The notes under the pieces are model-generated. The model worked only from the letters and a program-made list of their open reading frames with translations, did no database searches and had not been told where the DNA came from. From Dehalococcoidales bacterium (GTDB lineage Bacteria > Chloroflexota > Dehalococcoidia > Dehalococcoidales > GCA-2688105), in NCBI GenBank assembly GCA_030640255.1, contig DAOWJS010000027.1, forward strand, positions 1 to 19,135: a DNA stretch of 19,135 nt. Direction: 5' to 3'. Positions 7,635 through 14,500 of this stretch are shown here, in pieces; position 1 is the first letter of the stretch, and each line of letters opens with the position of its first letter. Both the position numbers and the translations under genes were made by a program.

Positions 7635-9410
7635 CTATGTCCTGTGCTTTAGTGAATCCTCAAAATCCTGCTTCAACTGGGAGTAGAGTATTACGCCCTT
7701 AAAATTCCGGGGAATCGGCCCAAATCGTACATAATCCGGTCGGGCACCTTTTGAAACTATAGTGGAGGCTTTTTCAATGAAATCGGCCTTTAATTGTGAT
7801 TCGGCATCGGCTGCTTCTTTACTGAGCTCGATGGTTACACAACAGCTATCCTCATGTTCACTTTCCAACCGAAGACCTACCACGGCCAACTGCAATTGTT
7901 CGGGGTTTAGGTGAAAGTGCTCCACTACAAATTTGCTTAGTTCGGCGGCGATTTGGTCATAGGCGTAATTGACACCACCACGGATAAGAAGTTCCGAATC
8001 TCTGGACATCCAATAATAATCTAGCTCCCCGTCCTTTCTATTCTTCAAAGTAAAGACGATGTCTCTAAGACCAGTGTACCACCCTTCCCTAAAAACAGCT
8101 TTGGTGGCTTTAGCATCGCCTATGTAGTAGCTCATGACGTTGGCACCTTGGGTAATAAGGTAACCGGGCTCACCGATTTCACAGGGACGCATATAATCCT
8201 TGCTCTCAGGGTCAATAGCCTTAACCACTTTAACTCGGGTAAACGGGAAATGCTCTCTACCAATGTAGAAGCCAATCGTTTCTTCACCTTTATAGCGGTG
8301 TGACCAACCTGCCTTGAATGCCCCCATGAGCTCGTTTTTCGACAATGTTGTCGGGGTGGCCATCACTTGGAGACAGGTTTCAGTCGAACCGAAGCGAACA
8401 TGTGGCAAGCGATTGCTAAACTTGAGTATACGCTTGGTCGTTGTTGGTCCAACCGGTGCCGAGCCAATCAGGATGTCTGTTTGACTCAGCGCCTCCTTGA
8501 GCTTGGCCTTTTCAATCGGTAGTTTTGATTGAGTAGAAAGCGACTCTAAGAAATCAATATGCCGGGAAACTATAGGGGCGATGAGTAAGCCACGTTTGCT
8601 GCTAGCTGCCTCTACGAGTATCTTCCAGTAAGCCGTGGCATAACGCTGTAACAGGTGTATTATAGTTCCGCTACGCCGCATGCCCCAATCCGATAAGGCT
8701 GACGAATTGGTATGGTGCAGAGGATTAGCCAATAATAAATCCAGTGGCGTGGTTTCTGACACCCCAAAATAGTGCTCAAAGGTAAGCCGGTTAGCTAAAT
8801 AGCTTCGGTGTGATAGACTAACCCCTTTAGGTTTGCCTGTGGTACCGGAGGTGAAGATAATCATTCGTTCATCATCATAACTGAGTGGTGGGTAGGTCAA
8901 TTGGCTGGTAGCCTGATACCCTTCAACCTTTTCCGCTTCAAGAAACGACATGGGCAATAACTCAGGTTTTATCTCCTCCACCCTATTGGCAAAGCCATCG
9001 TCGTAGAGCATCAGTTTCGCCTCGGTTACCTTCGCCTTATAAAGGATATGCTCATTATCATCGGCTTGCCAGTTAATAGTAACCGGAACGCATCCAATCA
9101 GGACGGCGGCAAGTCTGAACGCTAAATCGTATAAGCTGTTAGCCGAAAAGGCATGGACTATTCGGTCACCTTTTGATAGCCCATGCTCACTAAGATATGC
9201 TGCCGCTGAACAAGCCAGATCCCAAAACTCTCCTCTAGTTAAGGCGAGCTTATTTGTCTCCCCTTCCTGGAAAGTGTAGTAATTCAGGAAAAGCTGGGCT
9301 CGGTCCTCAAAAGCGGCACGATACTCATCTACGGGAGAGGAAAAATGACTTAAGGAAGTAACGGGCTTTCCCGTGCTCAAGTCAAATAACCTAGTGTTGT
9401 ATTCAGGCAT
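7635..9410 (-). CDS. ANL-superfamily AMP-dependent acyl-CoA synthetase/ligase, altered A10 motif
   Basis: Resembles enzymes that activate a carboxylic acid with ATP to an acyl-adenylate and then a CoA thioester. In the 591-residue product the P-loop motif IIFTSGTTGKPKGVSLSH is intact (about 184-201). The A5 position reads RFGSTETC (about 339-346), the A7 region reads WYTGLRDI in place of the usual TGD, and the hinge region reads YWMSRDSELLIRGG (about 466-479). The C-terminal A10 region is IPRNFKGVILYSQL. The usual lysine after the glycine (SGK) is a valine here, with a lysine two positions earlier. The ATG at 9410 has AGAGGAAG upstream; a TTG at 9455 lies within the promoter and was rejected. 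The substrate is unknown. Position behind the TRAP genes suggests it could handle the imported acid. Confidence 0.85.
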   Translation of the reverse strand: MPEYNTRLFDLSTGKPVTSLSHFSSPVDEYRAAFEDRAQLFLNYYTFQEGETNKLALTRGEFWDLACSAAAYLSEHGLSKGDRIVHAFSANSLYDLAFRLAAVLIGCVPVTINWQADDNEHILYKAKVTEAKLMLYDDGFANRVEEIKPELLPMSFLEAEKVEGYQATSQLTYPPLSYDDERMIIFTSGTTGKPKGVSLSHRSYLANRLTFEHYFGVSETTPLDLLLANPLHHTNSSALSDWGMRRSGTIIHLLQRYATAYWKILVEAASSKRGLLIAPIVSRHIDFLESLSTQSKLPIEKAKLKEALSQTDILIGSAPVGPTTTKRILKFSNRLPHVRFGSTETCLQVMATPTTLSKNELMGAFKAGWSHRYKGEETIGFYIGREHFPFTRVKVVKAIDPESKDYMRPCEIGEPGYLITQGANVMSYYIGDAKATKAVFREGWYTGLRDIVFTLKNRKDGELDYYWMSRDSELLIRGGVNYAYDQIAAELSKFVVEHFHLNPEQLQLAVVGLRLESEHEDSCCVTIELSKEAADAESQLKADFIEKASTIVSKGARPDYVRFGPIPRNFKGVILYSQLKQDFEDSLKHRT

Positions 9411-9443
9411 CTGTCTTCCTCTTTCAAGTGGTTCCCTATTAAC

Positions 9444-9449
9444 ATTATA
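9444..9449 (-). promoter_or_regulatory. Candidate -10 box of the ligase gene
   Basis: On the minus strand TATAAT lies 33 bases before the ATG at 9410, with GTTTTC about 16 bases further upstream as a poor -35. This gives the ligase gene a possible promoter of its own after dctM. It also argues against translation from the TTG at 9455, which is upstream of this box. Confidence 0.45.
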
Positions 9450-9486
9450 TAGCAAAGCTGCTCCTGAAAACTACCTTCACCTCAGT

Positions 9487-10863
9487 TTATCTGCCGATCA
9501 TCAAGCCGGGAAGCCACAGCGCCAGTTCCGGGAAGATAGCCACTAAAACTATGCCCAGGGCTAGTATTAGCATGAAGGGAATAGCGCCCATCAGTACTGA
9601 TGACAAAGGAATGTCCGGGGCGATGGCTTTCACTATGTAAAGGTTGAGCCCCACCGGTGGGGTTACCAAGCCAATCTCCAGGTTAAGCGTCATTATCACG
9701 GCAAACCAGATTGGGTCAAAACCTAAGGGCAGGATAATCTGAAGCAATATAGGTGCCACCAGCAATATTACCGCCGCCGGGGGTATGAACATACCCAGTA
9801 TCAGGAGGAAGATGTTTATGACAATCATTATCCCCCATCGCCCCAACGGCAAGTCCAATATTGCCTCGGCCAATGCTTGAGTAGCGTAGGCATCGGATAG
9901 GGCGTAGCCGAAGAACAGGGCTGCGGCCATTATCAACAATATCATGGTGCTCTCATTTATGGCGGTTCCAAATATGCTCTTAAGTATCTTGGGTCGGTAA
10001 GCCCGGTAGATGATAACGCAGAGCAAAAGGGACAAGAATGCGCCTACCCCCGCTGCCTCACTGGGGGTCGCCCACCCCAGGTAGAGAGAGCCCATAACGG
10101 CAAATATAAGGAACAGGAAAGGCAATATCCGGGGAAGATATACGAATCTGTCTTTCCAGGTATAAACTACTTCCCGGGGTACAGGCGGGACTACGGCCTC
10201 CTCGGGGTTGGGGACGGGTCGGGGTTCCTGAGGCTCTCGCCTTTGGCGCCTGATAACGAAGAAGTGAAAGTAAATGACGATATAGATAGCCATAATCAGG
10301 GTTACCATTACGCCGGGTATGATACCGGCTATGAAGAGCTTACCTACGGAGGTCTCAGTGGCTACCCCGTAGATAATCATGGTTATACTGGGGGGAATGA
10401 GGATGCCTAGACTTCCCCCTACGGCAATTAATCCGGTGGCAAAGCTAGGGGGGTAACCTCGACGTCTCATCTCGGGAATACCTACCCCCCCGATGGCTGC
10501 TGCCGTGGCCGGGCTTGAGCCGCATAGAGCGGCGAAAATAGCGCAGCCTATTATATTACTTATGCCTATGCCACCGGGAAGCCAGTGAAGCCACCGGTGT
10601 ATCACCTCATAGAGGTCAAAACTGGCCCTAGATTTAGCTATTGGTGCCGCCATGAAGATGAATAGCGGGATAGCCAGCAGAGCGAATTTATCCAGGCTAC
10701 TGTAGATTACGTAGGGAATGACGGTCATGTTTTCCGGAGACATGATGAGTATGAACAGAATCGCCGTCCCCGCCAGTCCCGCCCAGATGGGTATCCCGGA
10801 GAGGAGCACCACCAAGGCGGTACCAAACATAATTATGCCCCACATAAATGGGGTCACTTCCAT
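9487..10863 (-). CDS. dctM: TRAP transporter large permease (DctM)
   Basis: The ion-coupled channel subunit of a tripartite ATP-independent periplasmic transporter. It drives solute uptake with a sodium or proton gradient. The 458-residue protein has about 12 hydrophobic segments. Family landmarks include CGSSPATAAAIGG (114-126), LGILIPPSITMIIYG (152-166), GMFIPPAAVILLVAPIL (357-373) and LEIGLVTPPVGLNLYIV (395-411). A hydrophilic loop at about 205-240 is proline-rich (EPRPVPNPEEAVVPPVPR) and longer than in typical DctM proteins, explaining much of the extra length over the usual 425 or so residues. The ATG has GGGAGGG close upstream. It follows dctQ by 45 bases. Confidence 0.96.
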   Translation of the reverse strand: MEVTPFMWGIIMFGTALVVLLSGIPIWAGLAGTAILFILIMSPENMTVIPYVIYSSLDKFALLAIPLFIFMAAPIAKSRASFDLYEVIHRWLHWLPGGIGISNIIGCAIFAALCGSSPATAAAIGGVGIPEMRRRGYPPSFATGLIAVGGSLGILIPPSITMIIYGVATETSVGKLFIAGIIPGVMVTLIMAIYIVIYFHFFVIRRQRREPQEPRPVPNPEEAVVPPVPREVVYTWKDRFVYLPRILPFLFLIFAVMGSLYLGWATPSEAAGVGAFLSLLLCVIIYRAYRPKILKSIFGTAINESTMILLIMAAALFFGYALSDAYATQALAEAILDLPLGRWGIMIVINIFLLILGMFIPPAAVILLVAPILLQIILPLGFDPIWFAVIMTLNLEIGLVTPPVGLNLYIVKAIAPDIPLSSVLMGAIPFMLILALGIVLVAIFPELALWLPGLMIGR

Positions 10864-10908
10864 CTTTGCCCTCCCTTTCTATGTTTCTTTTATGGGGATG
10901 GGGATGGT

Positions 10909-11448
10909 TTATGCTCTTGTTGGCTTCTTGAATAAATCTCTAACCAGAGCAATCTTTCTGGCAATATGGACAATATACTGGATGGTAAGAAAGGTCATCC
11001 CCAGAGGCAACATTAAATAGGGGAAAATGAGCGGCGGGCCCCACAGGGATTCAGAGTGATAGCCAGCCTCATACGCCTCCCACCACATCGGCCATGAATA
11101 CCAGGCTATCACCCCGGCGATGAGGATGCCCAGTACTGAGGTTACCAGGAGAAGAACTTCCCGAGGCCTGGGGGGCAGGAAGTTGGTTATGATGTCGATA
11201 TGGATATGCCCCCCATGCTTCAGGCCATAGGCGGCGCCCACATAAGCGGCCATCATGAGGAGATATATGGCAAGCTCTGTCTGCCATATGGTGGGCACCT
11301 CCATATATCTTACTATCACTTCATGAACGACTATGACGCTTGCAGCAAATATACCAATAGCACAGGCATAACCGGTAAACTCGCTCCAACCATCAATAAT
11401 CCGAGCTATTGGGGTTACCACTCTTTTGCCAAGCTCATTTATACGCAT
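10909..11448 (-). CDS. dctQ: TRAP transporter small permease (DctQ)
   Basis: The small membrane subunit that partners DctM in TRAP transport. The 179-residue protein has four predicted helices at about 25-46, 57-76, 98-118 and 138-162. The conserved block IWQTELAIYLLMMAAYVGA runs into the family motif YGLKHGGHIHIDI (74-86). The terminal LPLGMTFLTIQYIVH is also typical. The ATG at 11448 has AGTAGG 11 bases upstream. It lies between dctP (55 bases upstream) and dctM, the usual P-Q-M order. Confidence 0.95.
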   Translation of the reverse strand: MRINELGKRVVTPIARIIDGWSEFTGYACAIGIFAASVIVVHEVIVRYMEVPTIWQTELAIYLLMMAAYVGAAYGLKHGGHIHIDIITNFLPPRPREVLLLVTSVLGILIAGVIAWYSWPMWWEAYEAGYHSESLWGPPLIFPYLMLPLGMTFLTIQYIVHIARKIALVRDLFKKPTRA

Positions 11449-11503
11449 GTCAGCAGGAACCTACTAACCTTTCATCGCATTGTAGGGAGCCTTGGGAAAG
11501 TGT

Positions 11504-12562
11504 TTAGTCTATGGCAGCCAGGGCCAGGTCCAGTAGCTCCTGTCCACCCTCAACGGTGTCGGCAAACTCCTTCCATGCCGTCTCCTTGGCAAACTCGAGC
11601 CAGGCATTCCACTCATCCTCGGTCATGTAGTGCATCTCTACCCCTGCCTTCTCAAACTCTACCTGTAGATTCTCAACATCCTTCAAGAAGTTAGGCAGGA
11701 CCCAGGTGTCCTGAATCTCAGCGGCACAGGCATCAAAGATGCTCTGCTGCTCCGGGGTCATCTTGTTATACGACTTTGTCCCTATATATAGCCCCTCTTC
11801 CATGTACCAGATAGCGTAATCTCGCGGCACATTGATGTAACTCACCTGCTCAAACAGCTTGTAGGAACACCAGGAGGCGGAGGAGGTCAGGGCGGAATCC
11901 AGAACCCCGGTGGCCAGGGCGTGGTAAAGCTCGGAGGAGGGCATACTGGTGATAGCTGCCCCAGCCTCTCTGAGCATAAACTCGAACTTCTTACCGGCGG
12001 CTCTCATTTTATGGCCGGCTACATCCTCGGGCAAGATAATCTGGTTCCTCTTGCTGGCTGGTCCGCCATCACACCAAGCCCAGATTGCGTGTCTTATATC
12101 GTTAGCCAGCAATAACTCGTCTACACTCTTACCTATCTCTTTATCTTTCCAGGCTAATGCCGATTCCATATTAGGGGTTATGCAGGGCATTAGGGTAATG
12201 GACAGTTGAGGCACCTTCCCCGAGGCGTAGTCTAGGGGAAGCACCATAATATCCAGCGCCCCGGTGCGCAGGGCATCCCACTGCTCTTTGGGCGCGAACA
12301 GCGCTTTGGCGGGGTAGTAGGTAAAAGTTATACTGCCACCGGTCCGCTCGGTAACCAAGTCCCCAAGGGCATGGGCCATCCGGTCACGGACATCCCCCGC
12401 AGCCCATTGGTGAGATACCTTAAAGTTAACCGGAGGCCCTATGGCCTCGGTAGGTGTTGGTGCTGGCGCTTCTGGGGCGCAGGCGCCCACGAAGGGCATC
12501 ACTGCCACTATTAAGGCTAAACCAATGACCCCAATTAGTATTGGAACCTTCTTCCTTTTCAA
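11504..12562 (-). CDS. dctP: TRAP transporter substrate-binding lipoprotein (DctP)
   Basis: The extracytoplasmic receptor that captures the solute and delivers it to DctQM. The 352-residue precursor has a charged start (MKRKK), a hydrophobic core, and a lipobox VGAC with the lipidated cysteine at position 28. A Pro/Ala-rich linker (APEAPAPTPTEA) follows. Lipid anchoring is what one expects in a monoderm cell. The binding protein signature HKMRAAGK contains R187, the likely carboxylate-binding arginine of the family, and MPSSELYHALATGVLDS (207-223) is a standard TRAP block. The start codon is TTG at 12562, fixed by AAGGAGGT six bases upstream. The preceding leader holds a 10-codon ORF. The substrate is probably an organic acid but cannot be named. 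Confidence 0.95.
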   Translation of the reverse strand: MKRKKVPILIGVIGLALIVAVMPFVGACAPEAPAPTPTEAIGPPVNFKVSHQWAAGDVRDRMAHALGDLVTERTGGSITFTYYPAKALFAPKEQWDALRTGALDIMVLPLDYASGKVPQLSITLMPCITPNMESALAWKDKEIGKSVDELLLANDIRHAIWAWCDGGPASKRNQIILPEDVAGHKMRAAGKKFEFMLREAGAAITSMPSSELYHALATGVLDSALTSSASWCSYKLFEQVSYINVPRDYAIWYMEEGLYIGTKSYNKMTPEQQSIFDACAAEIQDTWVLPNFLKDVENLQVEFEKAGVEMHYMTEDEWNAWLEFAKETAWKEFADTVEGGQELLDLALAAID

Positions 12563-12585
12563 TTGAAACCTCCTTCAAATTTACT

Positions 12586-12618
12586 TTAGGACTCACCAGA
12601 AAATCTCTCATGCACCAT
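12586..12618 (-). CDS. Putative 10-residue leader peptide upstream of dctP
   Basis: An ATG at 12618 opens a 10-codon ORF (MVHERFSGES) ending in TAA. AAGGAGGT at 12630-12623 lies 4 bases before the ATG, as strong as the site used by dctP. Its stop is 10 bases upstream of the dctP Shine-Dalgarno (12575-12568). This arrangement resembles a translated uORF that could couple or gate dctP translation. There is no run of a single amino acid to suggest classical attenuation. Translation is inferred only from the ribosome binding site. Confidence 0.5.
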   Translation of the reverse strand: MVHERFSGES

Positions 12619-12640
12619 AAGCACCTCCTTGTAACTATGA

Positions 12641-12681
12641 CTAGCGTTAAACTATTCTTTACAAGAGCCATGCTACGCTAG
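12641..12681. repeat. Inverted and direct repeat in the dctP leader
   Basis: CTAGCGT (12641-12647) and ACGCTAG (12675-12681) form a perfect 7-bp inverted repeat 27 bases apart. CTAGCGTTAA (12641-12650) is also echoed as CTAGGGCGTTAA (12678-12689). This looks like paired regulator half-sites or a long-loop hairpin upstream of the leader ORF. Confidence 0.4.
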
Positions 12682-12712
12682 GGCGTTAACACTACTACTT
12701 TAATTATCCTTT

Positions 12713-12718
12713 TGTCAA
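12713..12718 (-). promoter_or_regulatory. Candidate -35 box of the TRAP operon
   Basis: A perfect TTGACA on the minus strand (12718-12713) overlaps the thpR stop codon. The best partner 17-18 bases downstream (GTAGTG or TAGTGT) is poor, so the promoter may need an activator, possibly acting at the repeats just downstream. Only the -35 match is clear. Confidence 0.3.
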
Positions 12719-13308
12719 TACATTGTTGGCTTCTTTAGCCCAACTGAGCTAATCCGACTATAAATAGCCCCTTCTCTGGTTAGCTGGCTCTTCATCAGGC
12801 TGATAGCCTCTACTTTAAAGGTATAAGCCTCTTCAAATCTGGTGCCAACAATAAGCTGCCCCAACCTTTGCCGTTCCTCTAATGATGCCCGGTCACGAAG
12901 GCGAGCCAGGGTCAGGTGGGGGGTAAACGGTCGAGACTCGGGGGCAAAGCCCAATCGGGCTAGATTAGACTCAAGGTTTTGCTGAAGCTGACTTATCTTA
13001 TCTACTTCCCCGCTTATCCCCACCCAGACTACCTGAACCCGCCTCAAATTGGGGAAAACGCCTAGCTCCTTGACCTTTAACTCAAAGGGGGATATTCCCT
13101 GGACAGCCACCTCCATCGCCCTGGTTATTTCACCAGTTCTATTTATAGCTACATTGCCCAGGAACTTTAGCGTCAGGTGAATACTATCCGTGTCAACCCA
13201 CTTCACCCAAGGTTGCTCGCCCACCTTCAGCCGAGCTTGTAGCTGGGAAAGCCCTGTTTTTACCTCATCAGGTAGCTCAATAGCAATAAAAGAGCGGACT
13301 TGCTCCAT
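12715..13308 (-). CDS. thpR: RNA 2',3'-cyclic phosphodiesterase (ThpR, 2H family)
   Basis: A member of the 2H phosphoesterase superfamily that opens 2',3'-cyclic phosphate ends of RNA; first described as 2'-5' RNA ligase. The two catalytic HxT motifs are intact: HLTLKFLG (H44, T46) and HLTLARLR (H131, T133). The opening RSFIAIELP and length of 197 residues are typical. The ATG at 13308 has AGAAGG 9 bases upstream. It starts 18 bases after the amidohydrolase stop codon and is probably transcribed from the amidohydrolase promoter. Confidence 0.95.
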   Translation of the reverse strand: MEQVRSFIAIELPDEVKTGLSQLQARLKVGEQPWVKWVDTDSIHLTLKFLGNVAINRTGEITRAMEVAVQGISPFELKVKELGVFPNLRRVQVVWVGISGEVDKISQLQQNLESNLARLGFAPESRPFTPHLTLARLRDRASLEERQRLGQLIVGTRFEEAYTFKVEAISLMKSQLTREGAIYSRISSVGLKKPTMY

Positions 13309-13326
13309 AACTCAAGCCTTCTCTGG

Positions 13327-14172
13327 CTAGTCTTTAATACCCAGTAGCCTCTGGGCATTACCCGATAGGATAAGGCTCCTCGTTTCCTCAGGCAAATCCA
13401 GGGAATTAATCTCCTTAAGCAGTTGACCCGGTGTCAGCAAGGGGTAGTCACTACCAAAGAGAATCTTGTCAGCACCGACCAGTTGGATAACCTGATTATA
13501 TATCTGAGGACTGTATAGAAAGGGCGAGGCTGCGGTATCAAAAAAGACATTGGTCATCGCCTGTTTTACCTCAGGCATTAAGGCATAGAAGGGTAAACCA
13601 CCACCCCAGTGGGCACAGACTATGGTTAAATTAGGGAAGCTGGTGATGAAGGGGTAGAGCATATCTGGGGTAATACCCCCCTTGCCCGGGTACTCATGCC
13701 CTACTGGCTCCGAGGCGTGAGTGAGCAGAATTAGCCTGTGCCTGGCTATTACCTCAATAAAGGGCTTCATCATCTCCTCATCCCTGAGGTCGAATAATTG
13801 CACGTCCGGTCTCATCTCACCAACCCCTCTTATCCCGCCTTTGACGCAGCGCTCTATTTCAGCAATGGCGGCTTCATAAGAGTTGGGCTGGACACTACAG
13901 AAGCCTATCAAACGGTGGGGGTAGCGGGCAATTGACTCCAAGATGTAGTCGTTGGTTTCAACACACATCTCGTGCGTAGTCCAGCCGTAATTAACAATAA
14001 CTGAAATGTCAACCCCGTCTTTGTCCATGCTGGCAATGAGCTCATCAGCCGTGGCCAGTCTGGCTTTGGGATTGGAGTAGAGGATAGCGAAACAGGGGTC
14101 ACTATCAATATACTTACTGCGGTTTTTCTTTATCTGGGGCGAAAATACATGGGTATGAAAGTCAATAATCAT
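13327..14172 (-). CDS. Metal-dependent amidohydrolase (TIM-barrel, amidohydrolase_2 type)
   Basis: A TIM-barrel hydrolase or decarboxylase of the amidohydrolase-related family; substrate unknown. The 281-residue protein begins with the metal motif MIIDFHTH (H6, H8). Further candidate ligands are E119 in GVGEMRP, H152 in LLTHASEP, H188 in CAHWGGG and D242 in FGSDYPL. The frame is open to a GTG at 14193, but a sigma70-type promoter lies inside that extension, and its -10 box is 6 bases from the ATG at 14172. I therefore chose 14172, implying a leaderless message. A decayed copy of its 5' end is present at 16146-16262. It is followed closely by thpR. Confidence 0.93.
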   Translation of the reverse strand: MIIDFHTHVFSPQIKKNRSKYIDSDPCFAILYSNPKARLATADELIASMDKDGVDISVIVNYGWTTHEMCVETNDYILESIARYPHRLIGFCSVQPNSYEAAIAEIERCVKGGIRGVGEMRPDVQLFDLRDEEMMKPFIEVIARHRLILLTHASEPVGHEYPGKGGITPDMLYPFITSFPNLTIVCAHWGGGLPFYALMPEVKQAMTNVFFDTAASPFLYSPQIYNQVIQLVGADKILFGSDYPLLTPGQLLKEINSLDLPEETRSLILSGNAQRLLGIKD

Positions 14173-14178
14173 CGCCAG

Positions 14179-14207
14179 ATTATAGCAAACCACCTAGCTA
14201 ACTTCAA
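14179..14207 (-). promoter_or_regulatory. Sigma70-type promoter with +1 at the amidohydrolase ATG
   Basis: On the minus strand TTGAAG (14207-14202), a 17-base spacer, and a perfect TATAAT (14184-14179) are followed after 6 bases by the ATG at 14172. Normal -10 to +1 spacing places transcription start on or next to the A of the ATG. No Shine-Dalgarno could then be on the mRNA, so translation would be leaderless. Confidence 0.72.
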
Positions 14208-14234
14208 CCCTGGTGCGGGGTGAATGGCCCTATG

Positions 14235-14321
14235 TTACCCCGGCATCAGCATCAGCACCAAACCTGTAGCCAGTAACACTAAACCTATGACTAAGCCTAT
14301 AACTAATAACCTCATGTCCAT
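14235..14321 (-). CDS. 28-residue single-helix membrane peptide
   Basis: A short ORF that I do not recognise. It starts MDMRLLVIGL, continues through an unbroken hydrophobic run rich in Leu, Val and Gly, and ends MLMPG followed by TAA. The whole peptide would form one transmembrane helix with Asp2 and Arg4 at the N-terminal end. AGAGGAGGTT (14337-14328) is an excellent ribosome binding site, 8 bases before the ATG. It sits downstream of the terminator of the sigma/anti-sigma pair and 27 bases before the amidohydrolase -35 box. Its own promoter is unclear; TAACTA/TAATTA just upstream could serve as a -10. Function is unknown; small regulatory or toxin-like membrane peptides look similar. Confidence 0.6.
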   Translation of the reverse strand: MDMRLLVIGLVIGLVLLATGLVLMLMPG

Positions 14322-14391
14322 TTCTAGAACCTCCTCTACTAATTAGTTAACGGACTCTGCCGCAAAAAGTTAGCTCCCCTGGAAAAACAGA

Positions 14392-14415
14392 AAGCACCCC
14401 CGAAAGGGGGTGCTT
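14392..14415 (-). terminator. Rho-independent terminator of the ECF/anti-sigma operon
   Basis: A perfect 10-bp stem (14392-14401 with 14406-14415) has a four-base loop. On the minus strand it is followed by TTTCTGTTTTTCC-type T-rich sequence. It lies about 85 bases after the anti-sigma stop codon. The plus-strand side lacks a good T-tract, which fixes its direction. Confidence 0.82.
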
Positions 14416-14500
14416 CTCCCTTAGCAGCGGCGACTTTTGCGGTCACCACTTGATAGTCTGGCAGTGTTTGAGTTATTTCTCTTTGTCCTTACGATTTCTT

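Noticed and set aside
9411..9455. TTG start for the ligase at 9455
   Set aside because: The extension overlaps the likely TATAAT promoter box; the ATG at 9410 has AGAGGAAG upstream.
12426..12671. 81-codon minus-strand ORF across the dctP leader
   Set aside because: It overlaps the dctP signal peptide region in another frame, lacks its own ribosome binding site, and is explained by the leader and dctP.
14173..14193. GTG start for the amidohydrolase at 14193
   Set aside because: It would place the -10 box inside the coding sequence, and the relic copy's homology fades within a few bases upstream of the ATG.
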